64,000 bases of DNA from Allocoprobacillus sp002160865 (GTDB lineage: Bacteria > Bacillota_I > Bacilli_A > Erysipelotrichales > Coprobacillaceae): positions 992,001 to 1,056,000 of the forward strand of contig NZ_AP031415.1 of assembly GCF_042850985.1 (NCBI RefSeq), in the 5' to 3' direction. The position numbers and the translations under genes are program-made. How positions within the stretch are numbered: position 1 is the first letter of the stretch; every line of letters starts with the position of its first letter. The notes beneath the pieces were generated by a model. That model was given only the letters and a program-made list of their open reading frames with translations, was not told the DNA's origin and searched no databases. Positions 35,228-45,085 of the stretch are shown here, one piece after another.

Positions 35228-37837
35228 ATGAAACAATTAACAGGAAATCAAGTACGTCAGATGTTTTTGGATTTTTTTAAGTCTAAAGGACATATGATTG
35301 AACCAGGGGCATCATTGATTCCCCACAATGATCCTACTTTATTATGGATCAATGCTGGTGTTGCAGCATTAAAAAAATATTTTGATGGAACAGAAAAACC
35401 AGCTTGTAATCGTATTGCAAATGCACAAAAATCTATTCGTACAAATGATATTGAAAATGTAGGGAAAACTGCCAGACATCATACATTTTTTGAAATGTTA
35501 GGAAACTTCTCAATTGGGGATTATTTTAAAGAAGAAGCCATTCCTTTTGCTTGGGAGTTTTTAACAAGTCCAGAATGGATTGGGTTTGATAAAGACAAAT
35601 TATATGTCAGTGTTTATACTGATGATGAAGATGCTTATCGTATTTGGACAGAAGTATGTCATGTTGATCCAAGTCATATTTTAAAAACTGATGATAATTT
35701 CTGGGAAATCGGAGAAGGTCCAGGGGGACCAGATTCAGAAATTTTCTATGATCGTGGAGAAAAATATGATCCTGAAGGATTAGGAGAAAAACTATTCTTT
35801 GATGAAATGGAAAATGATCGTTATATTGAAGTATGGAATGTTGTCTTTTCACAATATGACTGCAATCCTGCCATTGATCGTAAAGATTATAAAGAATTGC
35901 CACAAAAAAATATTGATACAGGAATGGGTCTTGAAAGACTTGTCAGCATTATTCAAGAGGGAGAAACAAACTTTGATACTGATTTATTCTTACCAATTAT
36001 CCATGCGACTGAAAAGCTTGCAAAAGTTCCTTATGAAGATAACAAAATGGCTTATCGTGTGATTGCCGATCATATCCGTACTGTGACTTTTGCATTAAGC
36101 GATGGTGCGTTATTTGATAATGCTGGACGTGGTTATGTTTTAAGAAGAATTTTAAGACGTGCTGTTCGTTATGGTAAAAAGATTGGTATTGATCATTCAT
36201 TTATGTATGAACTAGTTGGTGTGGTTGCGGATATCATGAAAGATTTCTATGATTATCTACCATCAAAAGTAGACTATGTCAGTGGTTTGGTGAAAAAAGA
36301 AGAAGAAGCATTCCATAAGACATTATCTAACGGAGAAAAACTATTAAATCAAATGTTACAAAAAAGTGAAAATCATTTATTAAATGGTCAAGATGCGTTT
36401 AAATTATATGATACTTATGGTTTCCCATTAGAATTAACTGTGGAAATTGCTCAAGAATCAGGCTTTGAAGTCGATGAAGAAGGATTTAAAGCAGAAATGA
36501 AAGCTCAACAGGAACGTGCCAGAAATGCACGTGGAGATATGGAATCAATGTGTTCACAAAAACCAGATTTAATGGCTTTTGATGAACCATCTGAATTTAT
36601 CTATAATCCTGCACCAATTCAGGCAAAGGTCATTGCGACATTTGTTGATGGAGTCAAATGTGATGCGATTGATACAAAAGGTGAAATCATTTTAGATCAG
36701 ACAACCTTCTATGCTGAAATGGGTGGTCAATGTGCTGATACAGGAACAATGAACAATGAAAGTACTGATGTTAATGTGACTTATGTTTGTAAAGCTCCAC
36801 ATCAACAACATTTGCATACTATTCATGTGACAAACGGAAGTGTTAAAATAGGTGATGTTCTTACACTTCATGTAGATATGAAAAAACGTGCTTTGATTAC
36901 ACATAATCATACAGCAACACATCTTTTACAAAAAGCGCTTAAAAATGTATTAGGAGATCATGTTTCACAGGCAGGTTCTTATGTTGATGATCAAAGATTG
37001 CGTTTTGACTTTACACATCCTCAAAAAGTAACAGATGAAGAATTGAAACAAGTAGAAGATCAAGTCAATGAACAGATTTTTAATGGTTTAGATGTTTGTA
37101 TTCAATCTATGAGTAAAGATGAAGCAATGAAATCTGGAGCAATGGCTTTATTTGATGAAAAATACGGTGATGTTGTACGTGTTGTCAGTGTCGGTGATTA
37201 TTCTAAAGAATTATGTGGTGGATGCCATGTTTCTAATAGTATTGAAATTGGAATCTTTAAAATTGTTGGTGAAGAAAGCATTGGTTCTGGTGTTAGACGT
37301 ATTGAGGCTGTCACATCTATTCAGGCTTACCATGCTTTTAAAGAAAGTGAAGCTTTATTAAATCAGGTTCAAGATTTATTAAAAATTAAAAATAAGAATG
37401 AAACAATTGAAAAAGTAACACATTTTATCGAAGAAACAAATGAATTAAGAAAAGAAAGAAATCAATATTTAGATCAAATCAATGCCTTATCAGCAAAAGA
37501 ACAGACAAAAAATATTGAAGATATTAATGGTATTCAATTCTTATTTGTAGAAGAAAGTAAAGATGTTGCTTCAGCAAAACAAATGGCTTTTGATTTAAGA
37601 GATCAATTACAACATGGTTTTGTTGTGATGGTTAATACTTATGAAGGAAAAATCTCATATTTTGTGGCACTTACAAAATCTATGGTTAAAGATGGTTATA
37701 AGGCTGGAGATATGATAAAAACAATCAATCAAGTGACTAATGGTCGTGGTGGTGGAAAGCCAGACTTTGCTCAAGGTGGATGTCAGGACGCATCACAGAT
37801 TAAGGAAGCTATTGCACAAATCAAAGCACAATTCTAA
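35228..37837 (+). CDS. alaS: Alanyl-tRNA synthetase
   Basis: 869 residues from ATG 35228 with AAAGGAGG upstream. Class II core starts QVRQMFLDFFKSKGHMIEPGASL; TARHHTFFEMLGNFSIGDYF and GMGLERLVSI are motif 2/3 regions. The editing domain has HNHTATHLLQKAL and CGGCHVSNS with the zinc ligands. The C-terminal DHHA1 part ends GRGGGKPDFAQGG. Complete. T-box controlled; first gene of a conserved Bacillota cluster. Confidence 0.97.
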   Translation: MKQLTGNQVRQMFLDFFKSKGHMIEPGASLIPHNDPTLLWINAGVAALKKYFDGTEKPACNRIANAQKSIRTNDIENVGKTARHHTFFEMLGNFSIGDYFKEEAIPFAWEFLTSPEWIGFDKDKLYVSVYTDDEDAYRIWTEVCHVDPSHILKTDDNFWEIGEGPGGPDSEIFYDRGEKYDPEGLGEKLFFDEMENDRYIEVWNVVFSQYDCNPAIDRKDYKELPQKNIDTGMGLERLVSIIQEGETNFDTDLFLPIIHATEKLAKVPYEDNKMAYRVIADHIRTVTFALSDGALFDNAGRGYVLRRILRRAVRYGKKIGIDHSFMYELVGVVADIMKDFYDYLPSKVDYVSGLVKKEEEAFHKTLSNGEKLLNQMLQKSENHLLNGQDAFKLYDTYGFPLELTVEIAQESGFEVDEEGFKAEMKAQQERARNARGDMESMCSQKPDLMAFDEPSEFIYNPAPIQAKVIATFVDGVKCDAIDTKGEIILDQTTFYAEMGGQCADTGTMNNESTDVNVTYVCKAPHQQHLHTIHVTNGSVKIGDVLTLHVDMKKRALITHNHTATHLLQKALKNVLGDHVSQAGSYVDDQRLRFDFTHPQKVTDEELKQVEDQVNEQIFNGLDVCIQSMSKDEAMKSGAMALFDEKYGDVVRVVSVGDYSKELCGGCHVSNSIEIGIFKIVGEESIGSGVRRIEAVTSIQAYHAFKESEALLNQVQDLLKIKNKNETIEKVTHFIEETNELRKERNQYLDQINALSAKEQTKNIEDINGIQFLFVEESKDVASAKQMAFDLRDQLQHGFVVMVNTYEGKISYFVALTKSMVKDGYKAGDMIKTINQVTNGRGGGKPDFAQGGCQDASQIKEAIAQIKAQF

Positions 37838-37900
37838 GTTTTACTAGCAATTTGCAATTATTTAGTGTAATATAGATTATATAGATGGGAGGTAGTACAA

Positions 37901-38158
37901 ATGGGAAAAGATTTTACTCAAACACGTCTATTTAATTCAGAAGAAATTAAAAGAGAAGTTATCCATTCTCATTTAATGACAGTTGCTAATGCTTTAGATG
38001 AAAGAGGATATAATGCAGTTCATCAAATTGCTGGTTATTTGATTTCTAACGATCCTGCTTATATCTCAAGCCATAAAGGGGCACGTTCAATTATTCAACA
38101 GATTGATCGTGATGAGATTATTGAAGAACTTGTGAAGTTCTATCTGGAGTCTAAATAG
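37901..38158 (+). CDS. ireB: IreB family regulatory protein (UPF0297)
   Basis: 85 residues, matching the family end to end: FTQTRLFNSEEIKREVIHSH, YNAVHQIAGYLISNDPAYIS, ARSIIQQIDRDEIIEELVKFYL. In enterococci IreB is a phosphorylated substrate of the Ser/Thr kinase IreK and tunes cephalosporin resistance. Its TAG overlaps the ruvX GTG. Confidence 0.95.
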   Translation: MGKDFTQTRLFNSEEIKREVIHSHLMTVANALDERGYNAVHQIAGYLISNDPAYISSHKGARSIIQQIDRDEIIEELVKFYLESK

Positions 38159-38580
38159 TGGAAAAAATATTAGGTTTAGATTTAGGTTCAAGAACTTGTG
38201 GGATTGCGATGAGTGATGCTTTGGGAATGATTGCTCATGGTGTTGAAACTTATCGATTTGAAGAAAATAATTATAAGAGTGCTGCCAGACATATTCAAAA
38301 AATTGTTGAAGAACATCATATTCATACAATTGTTCTTGGTTTACCTAAACATATGAATGGTGATTTAGGAGAAAGAGCACAAATTTCTATGGCTTTTAAA
38401 GAAAGACTGGAAAAGATGATGGATGTTGAAGTTGTTTTGATTGATGAAAGATTAACAACGGTGATGGCACAGAATCAATTGATTTTTGCAGATGTTTCTC
38501 GTAAAAAAAGAAAAAAAGTCATTGATAAGATGGCAGCTGTACAAATTTTACAAGGTTACTTAGATGGTCAAAGGAGATAA
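38158..38580 (+). CDS. ruvX: Holliday junction resolvase-like YqgF/RuvX
   Basis: 140 residues, GTG start overlapping the ireB stop. RNase-H-like fold with KILGLDLGSRTCGIAMSDAL, TIVLGLPKHMNGDLGERA and IDERLTTVMAQ containing the acidic residues. Implicated in pre-16S rRNA 5' maturation. Confidence 0.95.
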   Translation: MEKILGLDLGSRTCGIAMSDALGMIAHGVETYRFEENNYKSAARHIQKIVEEHHIHTIVLGLPKHMNGDLGERAQISMAFKERLEKMMDVEVVLIDERLTTVMAQNQLIFADVSRKKRKKVIDKMAAVQILQGYLDGQRR

Positions 38581-38582
38581 TC

Positions 38583-38831
38583 ATGGACGTTAATAAAATA
38601 AAGGTCATTGATGATGACGGTAATGAATTAGAATTTGATGTACTTTTTACTTTTGATAGTGAAGATACTGGAAAAAAATATGTTTTATATTATGATGCAG
38701 ATGATGAAGATGCACAAGTTTATTCATCTATCTATGATGATGAAGGAAACCTATATCCTATTGAAACACCTGATGAATGGGATATGATTGAAGAAGTCTT
38801 TAACAGTTTTATGGCTGAAGATGAAGAATAA
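38583..38831 (+). CDS. yrzB: DUF1292 protein (YrzB)
   Basis: 82 residues, very acidic: KVIDDDGNELEFDVLFTFDS and KYVLYYDADDED, the DUF1292 pattern. Function unknown, invariably beside ireB and ruvX in Bacillota. It starts 2 bp after ruvX with AGGAGATAATC as RBS. Confidence 0.92.
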   Translation: MDVNKIKVIDDDGNELEFDVLFTFDSEDTGKKYVLYYDADDEDAQVYSSIYDDEGNLYPIETPDEWDMIEEVFNSFMAEDEE

Positions 38832-38851
38832 TAACATGGATTGGTATCACA

Positions 38852-38876
38852 GGGTAACTGATGTTACCCTTCTTTA
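38852..38876 (+). terminator. Weak hairpin after yrzB
   Basis: GGGTAAC/GTTACCC stem with TTCTTTATT after it. The T-run is poor, so it may be a partial terminator or processing site. Confidence 0.45.
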
Positions 38877-38890
38877 TTAAGGAGGAAAAT

Positions 38891-39964
38891 ATGGGATTAT
38901 TTTTTAAAAAAAGAAAAGTCAAACCAATATTTGTAGGAAGTTATGGAAATGATCTAACAAGAGGAATCTATGTTTTTCATTTGGATATTGATAATGGGGA
39001 AATTTTAAAAAAGAAGTTTTATAAGTCATTAGCGAATCCTATTGCTATTTCTAAACGTGAACGTTTTATTTATGTATGTTATAAAAATAATACAGGTAGA
39101 CCTACAGATGGTGGATTATGGCAATACGCATCAATGGATTTACAATTTGGTTTAGCTGCCAAATCAACAGATCATGGAAAAACATATGTCAATAGTTATG
39201 TGAATGAGGATCGTACTTATGCTTATGCTGTGGATTACTATAATAGTGAAGTTGTCGTTATTGCTATTTTAAAACAGAAACTTATTAGAGTTGTTCAAAC
39301 AATTAAACATACGGGAAGTAGTATTGATCCAAAACGTCAGAGTGAAGCTCATCCATGCTTTATAGATATGACACCAGATCATAGAATGGTTGTCTGTGAT
39401 TTGGGAACAGATGAGGTTGTTTTGTATGATATTGGTGAAAAAGGAAGACTTTATCGCAATGATGAACTGACTTTAAAATTAGAGGCGGGTTCTGGACCTA
39501 AGAAAATCATTTTCTCATCTGATGGACAATTTGCCTATGTTTTAAATGAATTATCAAGTCAAGTTTTTGTATATCGTTATCAGGATGGACAAATGTCTTT
39601 AGTGCAAAAAGTCATGACCTATCCAACAGATGAATATATAGGTCAAAATACAGCAACTGATATTTTAATGAATGAAAAAGGAGATTATCTTTTCGTTTCT
39701 AACAGTGGTCATGATTCTATTACAACTTTTGAAATTGATACAACAACAGGTATGTTGAATACAGTAGATAATACCGATACAGATGAAAAACCTGTACAAA
39801 TGATTCTCGTTATTGATAAATATGTTGTTGTAGCTTGCCAAAAAGGTGGAACGATTGAATCTTTTGAATTAAAACGTGGTGAATCTAAGGGCGTTTTATT
39901 TGAAACACATTTCAGTTATATGGTTGGTGAACCTGTTTGTTTGATTGAAGGAAGAGGATTATAA
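38891..39964 (+). CDS. Lactonase-family seven-bladed beta-propeller protein (6-phosphogluconolactonase-like)
   Basis: 357 residues from ATG 38891 (AAGGAGG upstream). The family start VGSYGNDLTRGIYVFHLDIDNG, HPCFIDMTPDHRMVVCDLGTD and SGPKKIIFSSDGQFAYVLNE repeat the blade pattern of the Pgl/lactonase group. It may hydrolyse a sugar lactone, but catalytic assignment in this group is uncertain. It is inserted between yrzB and mltG, which are close neighbours in B. subtilis, and ends in its own terminator. Confidence 0.75.
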   Translation: MGLFFKKRKVKPIFVGSYGNDLTRGIYVFHLDIDNGEILKKKFYKSLANPIAISKRERFIYVCYKNNTGRPTDGGLWQYASMDLQFGLAAKSTDHGKTYVNSYVNEDRTYAYAVDYYNSEVVVIAILKQKLIRVVQTIKHTGSSIDPKRQSEAHPCFIDMTPDHRMVVCDLGTDEVVLYDIGEKGRLYRNDELTLKLEAGSGPKKIIFSSDGQFAYVLNELSSQVFVYRYQDGQMSLVQKVMTYPTDEYIGQNTATDILMNEKGDYLFVSNSGHDSITTFEIDTTTGMLNTVDNTDTDEKPVQMILVIDKYVVVACQKGGTIESFELKRGESKGVLFETHFSYMVGEPVCLIEGRGL

Positions 39965-39986
39965 GAGCAGAAATGCTCTTTTTTGT
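39963..39986 (+). terminator. Terminator after the lactonase-family gene
   Basis: AAGAGCA/TGCTCTT stem with GAAA loop and six T. Confidence 0.85.
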
Positions 39987-40064
39987 TGAAATGGATAAAA
40001 AATGAGTGAAAGTTGATAATTCCTGCAAAATAACCTATAATAAATAAATGATGGAGGATGGTTT

Positions 40065-41105
40065 ATGAAGAATAAGAAATTAATAGGAATCATTGCAGGT
40101 GTTGTCATTGTTTTCATTATAGGTGTTATTATTTTTTATAATGTTGGTATTTCTTCAGTGTCATCAAAAGATGAAGATGTGATTGTGACAGTTGAACAGG
40201 GTTCAACATCTTCTTCAATTCTTGATGCATTGGATGAAGCTGGACTTGTTAAAAATAAATTATGTGGGCAAATTTTCTTGAAATTGAATCGTTATGATCA
40301 TTTACAGGCAAATACATATATATTGAATAAAAATATGTCATTATCTGATATTTTTGCATTGATAGAAAACCCTGATATTGATCATATTGTTTTATCTAAA
40401 TTGACAATTAAAGAAGGAACAACAATTCCGGAGGTTGCCAAAGAATTTGCACAGATTTTAAATATTTCTGATGATGAAGTGATTAAACAATGGGAAGATC
40501 AAGCATATTTAAAATCATTAATAGATGAATACTGGTTTATAGATGATAGTATTTTAAATTCAGAGATTCTTTATCCATTAGAAGGATATTTATATCCAGA
40601 AACTTACTATATTACTGAAAAAGAGCCGGATTTAAAAAGCATGACAAAATTAGCATTAGATATGATGGATGAACAATTATCCGTTTATCGTAAAGATATT
40701 GAAAAATTAGGATGGACTCCTCATCAGTTTTTAACATTTGCTTCTATTGTTGAAAGAGAATCGTTATATGATGAAGATCGTCCTATAATTGCTGGTGTTT
40801 TTATGAATCGTTTAAATCAAGATATGTTATTACAAAGTGACATTACTGTTAATTATGCGTGGCAAAGAACAGGTGTCGATGTCAGTGTGGCTCATACACA
40901 AATTGATTCACGTTATAATACATATAAGTATACAGGATTACCTGTTGGACCAATCAGCACTATTTCTAAGGTGACTTTAGAGTCATGCATTCATTATAAA
41001 CATCATGATTATCTCTATTTCTTTGCAAAAGAAGATGGAACTGTGATTTATAGTCGTACATATAAAGAACATAAACAAGTCGTAAAGGAGAATAAATGGT
41101 ATTAA
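40065..41105 (+). CDS. mltG: Endolytic murein transglycosylase
   Basis: 346 residues: N-terminal transmembrane anchor (IGIIAGVVIVFIIGVIIFYNV), a LysM-like region, then the YceG domain with FLTFASIVERES containing the catalytic Glu, IIAGVFMNRL, LLQSDITVNYAW and YNTYKYTGLPVGPIS. It cuts nascent glycan strands outside the membrane. A single base separates it from trmR. Confidence 0.93.
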   Translation: MKNKKLIGIIAGVVIVFIIGVIIFYNVGISSVSSKDEDVIVTVEQGSTSSSILDALDEAGLVKNKLCGQIFLKLNRYDHLQANTYILNKNMSLSDIFALIENPDIDHIVLSKLTIKEGTTIPEVAKEFAQILNISDDEVIKQWEDQAYLKSLIDEYWFIDDSILNSEILYPLEGYLYPETYYITEKEPDLKSMTKLALDMMDEQLSVYRKDIEKLGWTPHQFLTFASIVERESLYDEDRPIIAGVFMNRLNQDMLLQSDITVNYAWQRTGVDVSVAHTQIDSRYNTYKYTGLPVGPISTISKVTLESCIHYKHHDYLYFFAKEDGTVIYSRTYKEHKQVVKENKWY

Positions 41106-41106
41106 T

Positions 41107-41706
41107 ATGTTGTCATTAGAAGAATTAGAACAGGATGCTTTAAGACGTCATATTCCTGTTATGCAAAAAGAAGGCATCTTCTTTTTGATTGAACAGTTAA
41201 ATAAAAAAGGAGCATCATCATGTTTAGAAATTGGTTCAGCCATTGGTTATTCAGCTATGATGATGGTCACGCATGTAGATGATTTAAAAGTAGAAACTAT
41301 TGAATTGGATAACGATCGTTATTTAGAAGCTGTTTGTCATATTCGTGAGCATCATCTTGAACAAAGGATTACGATTCATCATCATGATGCTTTGACTTTT
41401 GATACACAATTATTACAACATGCTCCTTATGATTGTTTGTTTATTGATGCGGCTAAGGCTCAATATCAAAAGTTTTTTGAAAAATATGTTCCATTTGTCA
41501 AAGAGGATGGTATTATTGTTGTGGATAATTTGGACTTTCATGGGATGGTTTTTGATATTGATCATATTAAAAATAGAAATACAAGACAACTTGTTAAAAA
41601 AATCAAAAGATTTAAAGATTGGATTTTTCAACATGAGAATTATGATGTTGAATACTATGCTGTTGGAGATGGCATATGTGTTATTCAAAGAAAGGATCAA
41701 GAATGA
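41107..41706 (+). CDS. trmR: tRNA 5-hydroxyuridine methyltransferase (YrrM family)
   Basis: 199 residues. O-methyltransferase fold with SAM motif SSCLEIGSAIGYSAMMM, ETIELDNDRY and DCLFIDAAKAQYQKF. In B. subtilis TrmR methylates ho5U34 to mo5U34 in tRNAs. Position between mltG and the two U32 genes supports the call. It overlaps trhP1 by 4 bp. Confidence 0.92.
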   Translation: MLSLEELEQDALRRHIPVMQKEGIFFLIEQLNKKGASSCLEIGSAIGYSAMMMVTHVDDLKVETIELDNDRYLEAVCHIREHHLEQRITIHHHDALTFDTQLLQHAPYDCLFIDAAKAQYQKFFEKYVPFVKEDGIIVVDNLDFHGMVFDIDHIKNRNTRQLVKKIKRFKDWIFQHENYDVEYYAVGDGICVIQRKDQE

Positions 41707-42635
41707 AGTTAATATTATCATTAAATCGTAAAGAAAGACTATATGATTATGTATCTATGGGTATTGATACATTTATATTAGGGTGTGAATATTCTTTTTA
41801 TGCTCCTTATTATTATTCATTAGAAGATATCAAGACAATTTGTCAACAATATCCTCAATGTCATTTTTATGTTGCGCTTAATGCTTTATATGATGAACAT
41901 GATATAGAAACATTAAAAAATTATATAGATGAATTATCAAAACTTTCTATTTATGGTATTATTTTTGAAGATTTTGGTGTTTTACAAATTGTAAAAGATA
42001 AGCAATATTCATTTGATATGATGTACGCTCCGGAAACATTAAATACCAATGCAATGACATTAAATGTTTTAAAAGAACAGGGTGTAACCAGTGCACAAAT
42101 CGCACGTGTTATTCCATTAGAAGAACAATTATTAATCCAGCAACAAGTCAATATGCCTTTAATGTTGCAGGTTCATGGGGTAGAATATATTGCTGCCAGT
42201 AAAAGAGCATTATTAAGTAATTATCAAAAAGCTTCAGGACTTGAATTTGATAAAGAAAGTCAAACACGTTTAACGATTCAAGCAAGAAATTCTGATTATG
42301 CTTTTCATATTTATGAAGATCAAAAGGGTACACATATTTTTTCTTTCACACGTTTATATATGTTAGATTTATTGAATCAGATTCATCATTTTGATTATTT
42401 ATATATTGAAACATTAATGATGAGCGAAGAAGAAGCTGTAGAAGTGGCTTCACTTTATAGTGATGCTTTAAAGAGTTTTGAAAATCATACATATGATCGT
42501 GATGTGAAAGCATATATGCGTTTGCTGTATCAATTAAAAACACCATTAGATCGTGGTTTTCTATTTGATCAGACAGTTTATAAATTAGAAGATGTAAGGA
42601 AGATGGATCATGAGAAAAATCAGTCAAATCATTGA
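41703..42635 (+). CDS. trhP1: U32 peptidase-like tRNA hydroxylation protein (YrrN)
   Basis: 310 residues from ATG 41703 overlapping the trmR stop. Shares the U32 fold, but the signature region reads LQVHGVEYIAASKRALLSNY, lacking the cysteines of the partner. In B. subtilis TrhP1 and TrhP2 together hydroxylate U34 using a prephenate-dependent route. Its 3' end overlaps the next gene by 26 bp. Confidence 0.88.
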   Translation: MKLILSLNRKERLYDYVSMGIDTFILGCEYSFYAPYYYSLEDIKTICQQYPQCHFYVALNALYDEHDIETLKNYIDELSKLSIYGIIFEDFGVLQIVKDKQYSFDMMYAPETLNTNAMTLNVLKEQGVTSAQIARVIPLEEQLLIQQQVNMPLMLQVHGVEYIAASKRALLSNYQKASGLEFDKESQTRLTIQARNSDYAFHIYEDQKGTHIFSFTRLYMLDLLNQIHHFDYLYIETLMMSEEEAVEVASLYSDALKSFENHTYDRDVKAYMRLLYQLKTPLDRGFLFDQTVYKLEDVRKMDHEKNQSNH

Positions 42636-43857
42636 TGGGAAAAGAAAAATTATAAAAAAGCCAGAATTATTAGCTCCGGCTGGTAATCTTGAAAAGTTAA
42701 AAGTAGCGATTATGTATGGCGCCGATGCTGTTTTTGTAGGTGGAAAAGAGTTTTCATTACGTTCACAGGCTTCTAATTTTACTTTAGAAGATATCCGTGA
42801 AGGTGTTGAATTTGCGAAAAAATATGGAGCTCATATTCATGTCACATGCAATATTATTTTACATCAGGATAATCTAGAAGGACTGAAAAACTATTTAAAA
42901 CAATTAGATGATATAGGTGTCACAGCCATTATTGTTGCTGATCCTTATATTATGAAAATAGCTAAAGACATGCATTTAAATCTGGAAGTTCATGTGTCTA
43001 CACAACTTTCTACTTTGAATAGTCAAGCCATTGCATTTTATCAAAAGATGGGAATGGATCGTGTTGTTTTAGGACGAGAAGTGACTTATGAAGATTTAAG
43101 AGCAATTATGGATAAAGTGGATGTAGATATAGAATATTTTATTCATGGAGCAATGTGTATTCATTATTCTGGTAGATGTATGCTTTCTAACTATTTAAGT
43201 CGTCGTGATGCCAATCGTGGTGGTTGTTCACAATCTTGTCGCTGGTATTATGATTTATATCAGGATGGTGTTCTTGTCAATAAAGAAGATGATATGCCTT
43301 TTAGTATGTCAAGTAAAGATATGAGTCTTGTTCATCATATTGGTGAACTGATTGAATTAGGAGTTGATTCTTTTAAAATTGAAGGACGTATGAAATCGGT
43401 TCATTATATTGCGACAATTGTGTCTACTTATCGTAAACTGATTGATGCTTATTGTGAAGATCCTGATCATTTTCAACAAGATGATTTTTATGAAAAGGAA
43501 TTACAAAAAGCAGCCAACCGTGCTTTATGTCATGGATTTTATTTTGATCATCCAGGTGTTGATGAACAATTATTTAATATGCGTGATGAACATCCTACGC
43601 AGGAATTTGTGATGCGTATTGTCGATTATAATTATCAAAATCATTTAGCTAAAATAGAACAAAGAAATTATTTTGAAATGGGTGATCAGATTGAAATTTT
43701 CTCTCCACATCATGATAATCTTTTCTTTACAGTTGAAAAACTTTATAATGAAGATATGGAAGAAGTCACAAAAGCAAATCATCCAATGGAAATACTCTAT
43801 GTTGAAATACCTCATCGTGTATTAGCAAATGATATGGGAAGAAAGGTGAGAAAATGA
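42610..43857 (+). CDS. trhP2: U32 peptidase-like tRNA hydroxylation protein (YrrO)
   Basis: 415 residues. Start ELLAPAGNLEKLKVAIMYGA and GKEFSLRSQASNF; U32 signature YFIHGAMCIHYSGRCMLSNY with CGQ/SC-type cysteines continuing into GGCSQSCRW, probable Fe-S ligands; SSKDMSLVHHI and FKIEGRMKS follow. It is the second subunit of U34 hydroxylation with TrhP1. RBS AAGGAAG lies within trhP1. Confidence 0.93.
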   Translation: MRKISQIIDGKRKIIKKPELLAPAGNLEKLKVAIMYGADAVFVGGKEFSLRSQASNFTLEDIREGVEFAKKYGAHIHVTCNIILHQDNLEGLKNYLKQLDDIGVTAIIVADPYIMKIAKDMHLNLEVHVSTQLSTLNSQAIAFYQKMGMDRVVLGREVTYEDLRAIMDKVDVDIEYFIHGAMCIHYSGRCMLSNYLSRRDANRGGCSQSCRWYYDLYQDGVLVNKEDDMPFSMSSKDMSLVHHIGELIELGVDSFKIEGRMKSVHYIATIVSTYRKLIDAYCEDPDHFQQDDFYEKELQKAANRALCHGFYFDHPGVDEQLFNMRDEHPTQEFVMRIVDYNYQNHLAKIEQRNYFEMGDQIEIFSPHHDNLFFTVEKLYNEDMEEVTKANHPMEILYVEIPHRVLANDMGRKVRK

Positions 43858-44483
43858 TGAAAAACCAAGCTGTCATTATTGGTATAGCTGGGGGAAGTGC
43901 CTCAGGGAAAACCTCAATTGCAAAACAGTTATATGATTATTTTAAAGGACATCATAAAGTGAAAATCTTAAAACAAGATGATTATTATAAAGATCAAAGT
44001 CATTTAAGTTTTGAAGAACGTGCTAAAACAAATTATGATCATCCTTTTGCATTTGATACAGATTTACTGGTAGAACATTTAAAGAAATTAAAGAAAAAAG
44101 AACGTATAGAAAAACCAACATATGATTATACTTTACATACACGTAGTTCTATTACTGAAGTCATCGAAAAAAGAGATGTGATTATTTTAGAGGGTATTTT
44201 TGTTTTAGCTGAACCTTCAATAAGAGAGTTATGTGATATTCTTGTCTATGTTGATACGGATAGTGATATCCGTTTTATCAGACGTTTAAAAAGAGATATC
44301 GAAGAAAGGGGAAGAAGTCTGCAATCTGTTTGTGAACAATATCTGACAACAGTTAGACCTATGCATGAACAGTTTATTGAACCTTCTAAAAAATATGCAC
44401 ATATCATTATTCCTGAGGGTGGAAGTAATCATGTGGCTGTTGATTTATTAACAACAAAAATCAAAAGTATCATTGATGAATAG
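43854..44483 (+). CDS. udk: Uridine kinase
   Basis: 209 residues. P-loop IGIAGGSASGKTSIA, KQDDYYKDQS, NYDHPFAFDTDLL, and VIILEGIFVL, RLKRDIEERGRS are all standard. Phosphorylates uridine and cytidine. ATG overlaps the trhP2 stop. Confidence 0.96.
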   Translation: MMKNQAVIIGIAGGSASGKTSIAKQLYDYFKGHHKVKILKQDDYYKDQSHLSFEERAKTNYDHPFAFDTDLLVEHLKKLKKKERIEKPTYDYTLHTRSSITEVIEKRDVIILEGIFVLAEPSIRELCDILVYVDTDSDIRFIRRLKRDIEERGRSLQSVCEQYLTTVRPMHEQFIEPSKKYAHIIIPEGGSNHVAVDLLTTKIKSIIDE

Positions 44484-44556
44484 AGAAAATTTAAGAGAGA
44501 ATGCTAGTATTTTCAACATATTTATGTTATAGTATAGTCTGCGAGGTGGATAAATT

Positions 44557-45042
44557 ATGGATCATGATGCAGTTTTATTAACCCAAAGTGGGGTTGAAAA
44601 ACTAAAACAAGAAAAAGAACAGTTAATTAATGTCGAAAGACCAAAAGTTATTGAAGAATTGCAATTAGCACGTTCTCAAGGTGACTTATCAGAAAATGCG
44701 GATTATGATGCAGCTAGAGATAAACAGGCACATATTGAAGCAAGAATCAAAGAAATTGATCAAATGCTTTTACATGTGCAAATTATTGATGAATCACAAT
44801 TAGATAGCACAGTTGCAAAACCAGGAGCAACTGTCACAATTTTAGATTTATCAGAAGCCAATGCTCAAGAAGAAACTTTTACAATCGTTGGAACATTTGA
44901 AACAGATCCATTGAATGGTAAAATTTCAAATGAATCTCCATTAGCGAAAGCTATTCTTGATCATGGTGTTAATGAAATTGTTTCAGTCGGTGTTGCTGAA
45001 CCATATGAAGTTAAAATTTTAAAGATTGAATATCTTGCATAG
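44557..45042 (+). CDS. greA: Transcription elongation factor GreA
   Basis: 161 residues. N-terminal coiled coil LTQSGVEKLKQEKEQL and RSQGDLSENADYDAARDKQA holding the acidic tip (D/E pair), then the FKBP-like domain with SPLAKAILDHGVNE. It rescues backtracked RNA polymerase. TATAGT-type -10 repeats occur near 44528-44538. Confidence 0.96.
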   Translation: MDHDAVLLTQSGVEKLKQEKEQLINVERPKVIEELQLARSQGDLSENADYDAARDKQAHIEARIKEIDQMLLHVQIIDESQLDSTVAKPGATVTILDLSEANAQEETFTIVGTFETDPLNGKISNESPLAKAILDHGVNEIVSVGVAEPYEVKILKIEYLA

Positions 45043-45067
45043 ATGATGTGAAAACATCATCTTTTTC
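45041..45067 (+). terminator. Terminator after greA
   Basis: 9-bp stem AGATGATGT/ACATCATCT, GAAA-type loop, T-run. Confidence 0.88.
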
Positions 45068-45085
45068 AATAGGAGGTTATAACAA

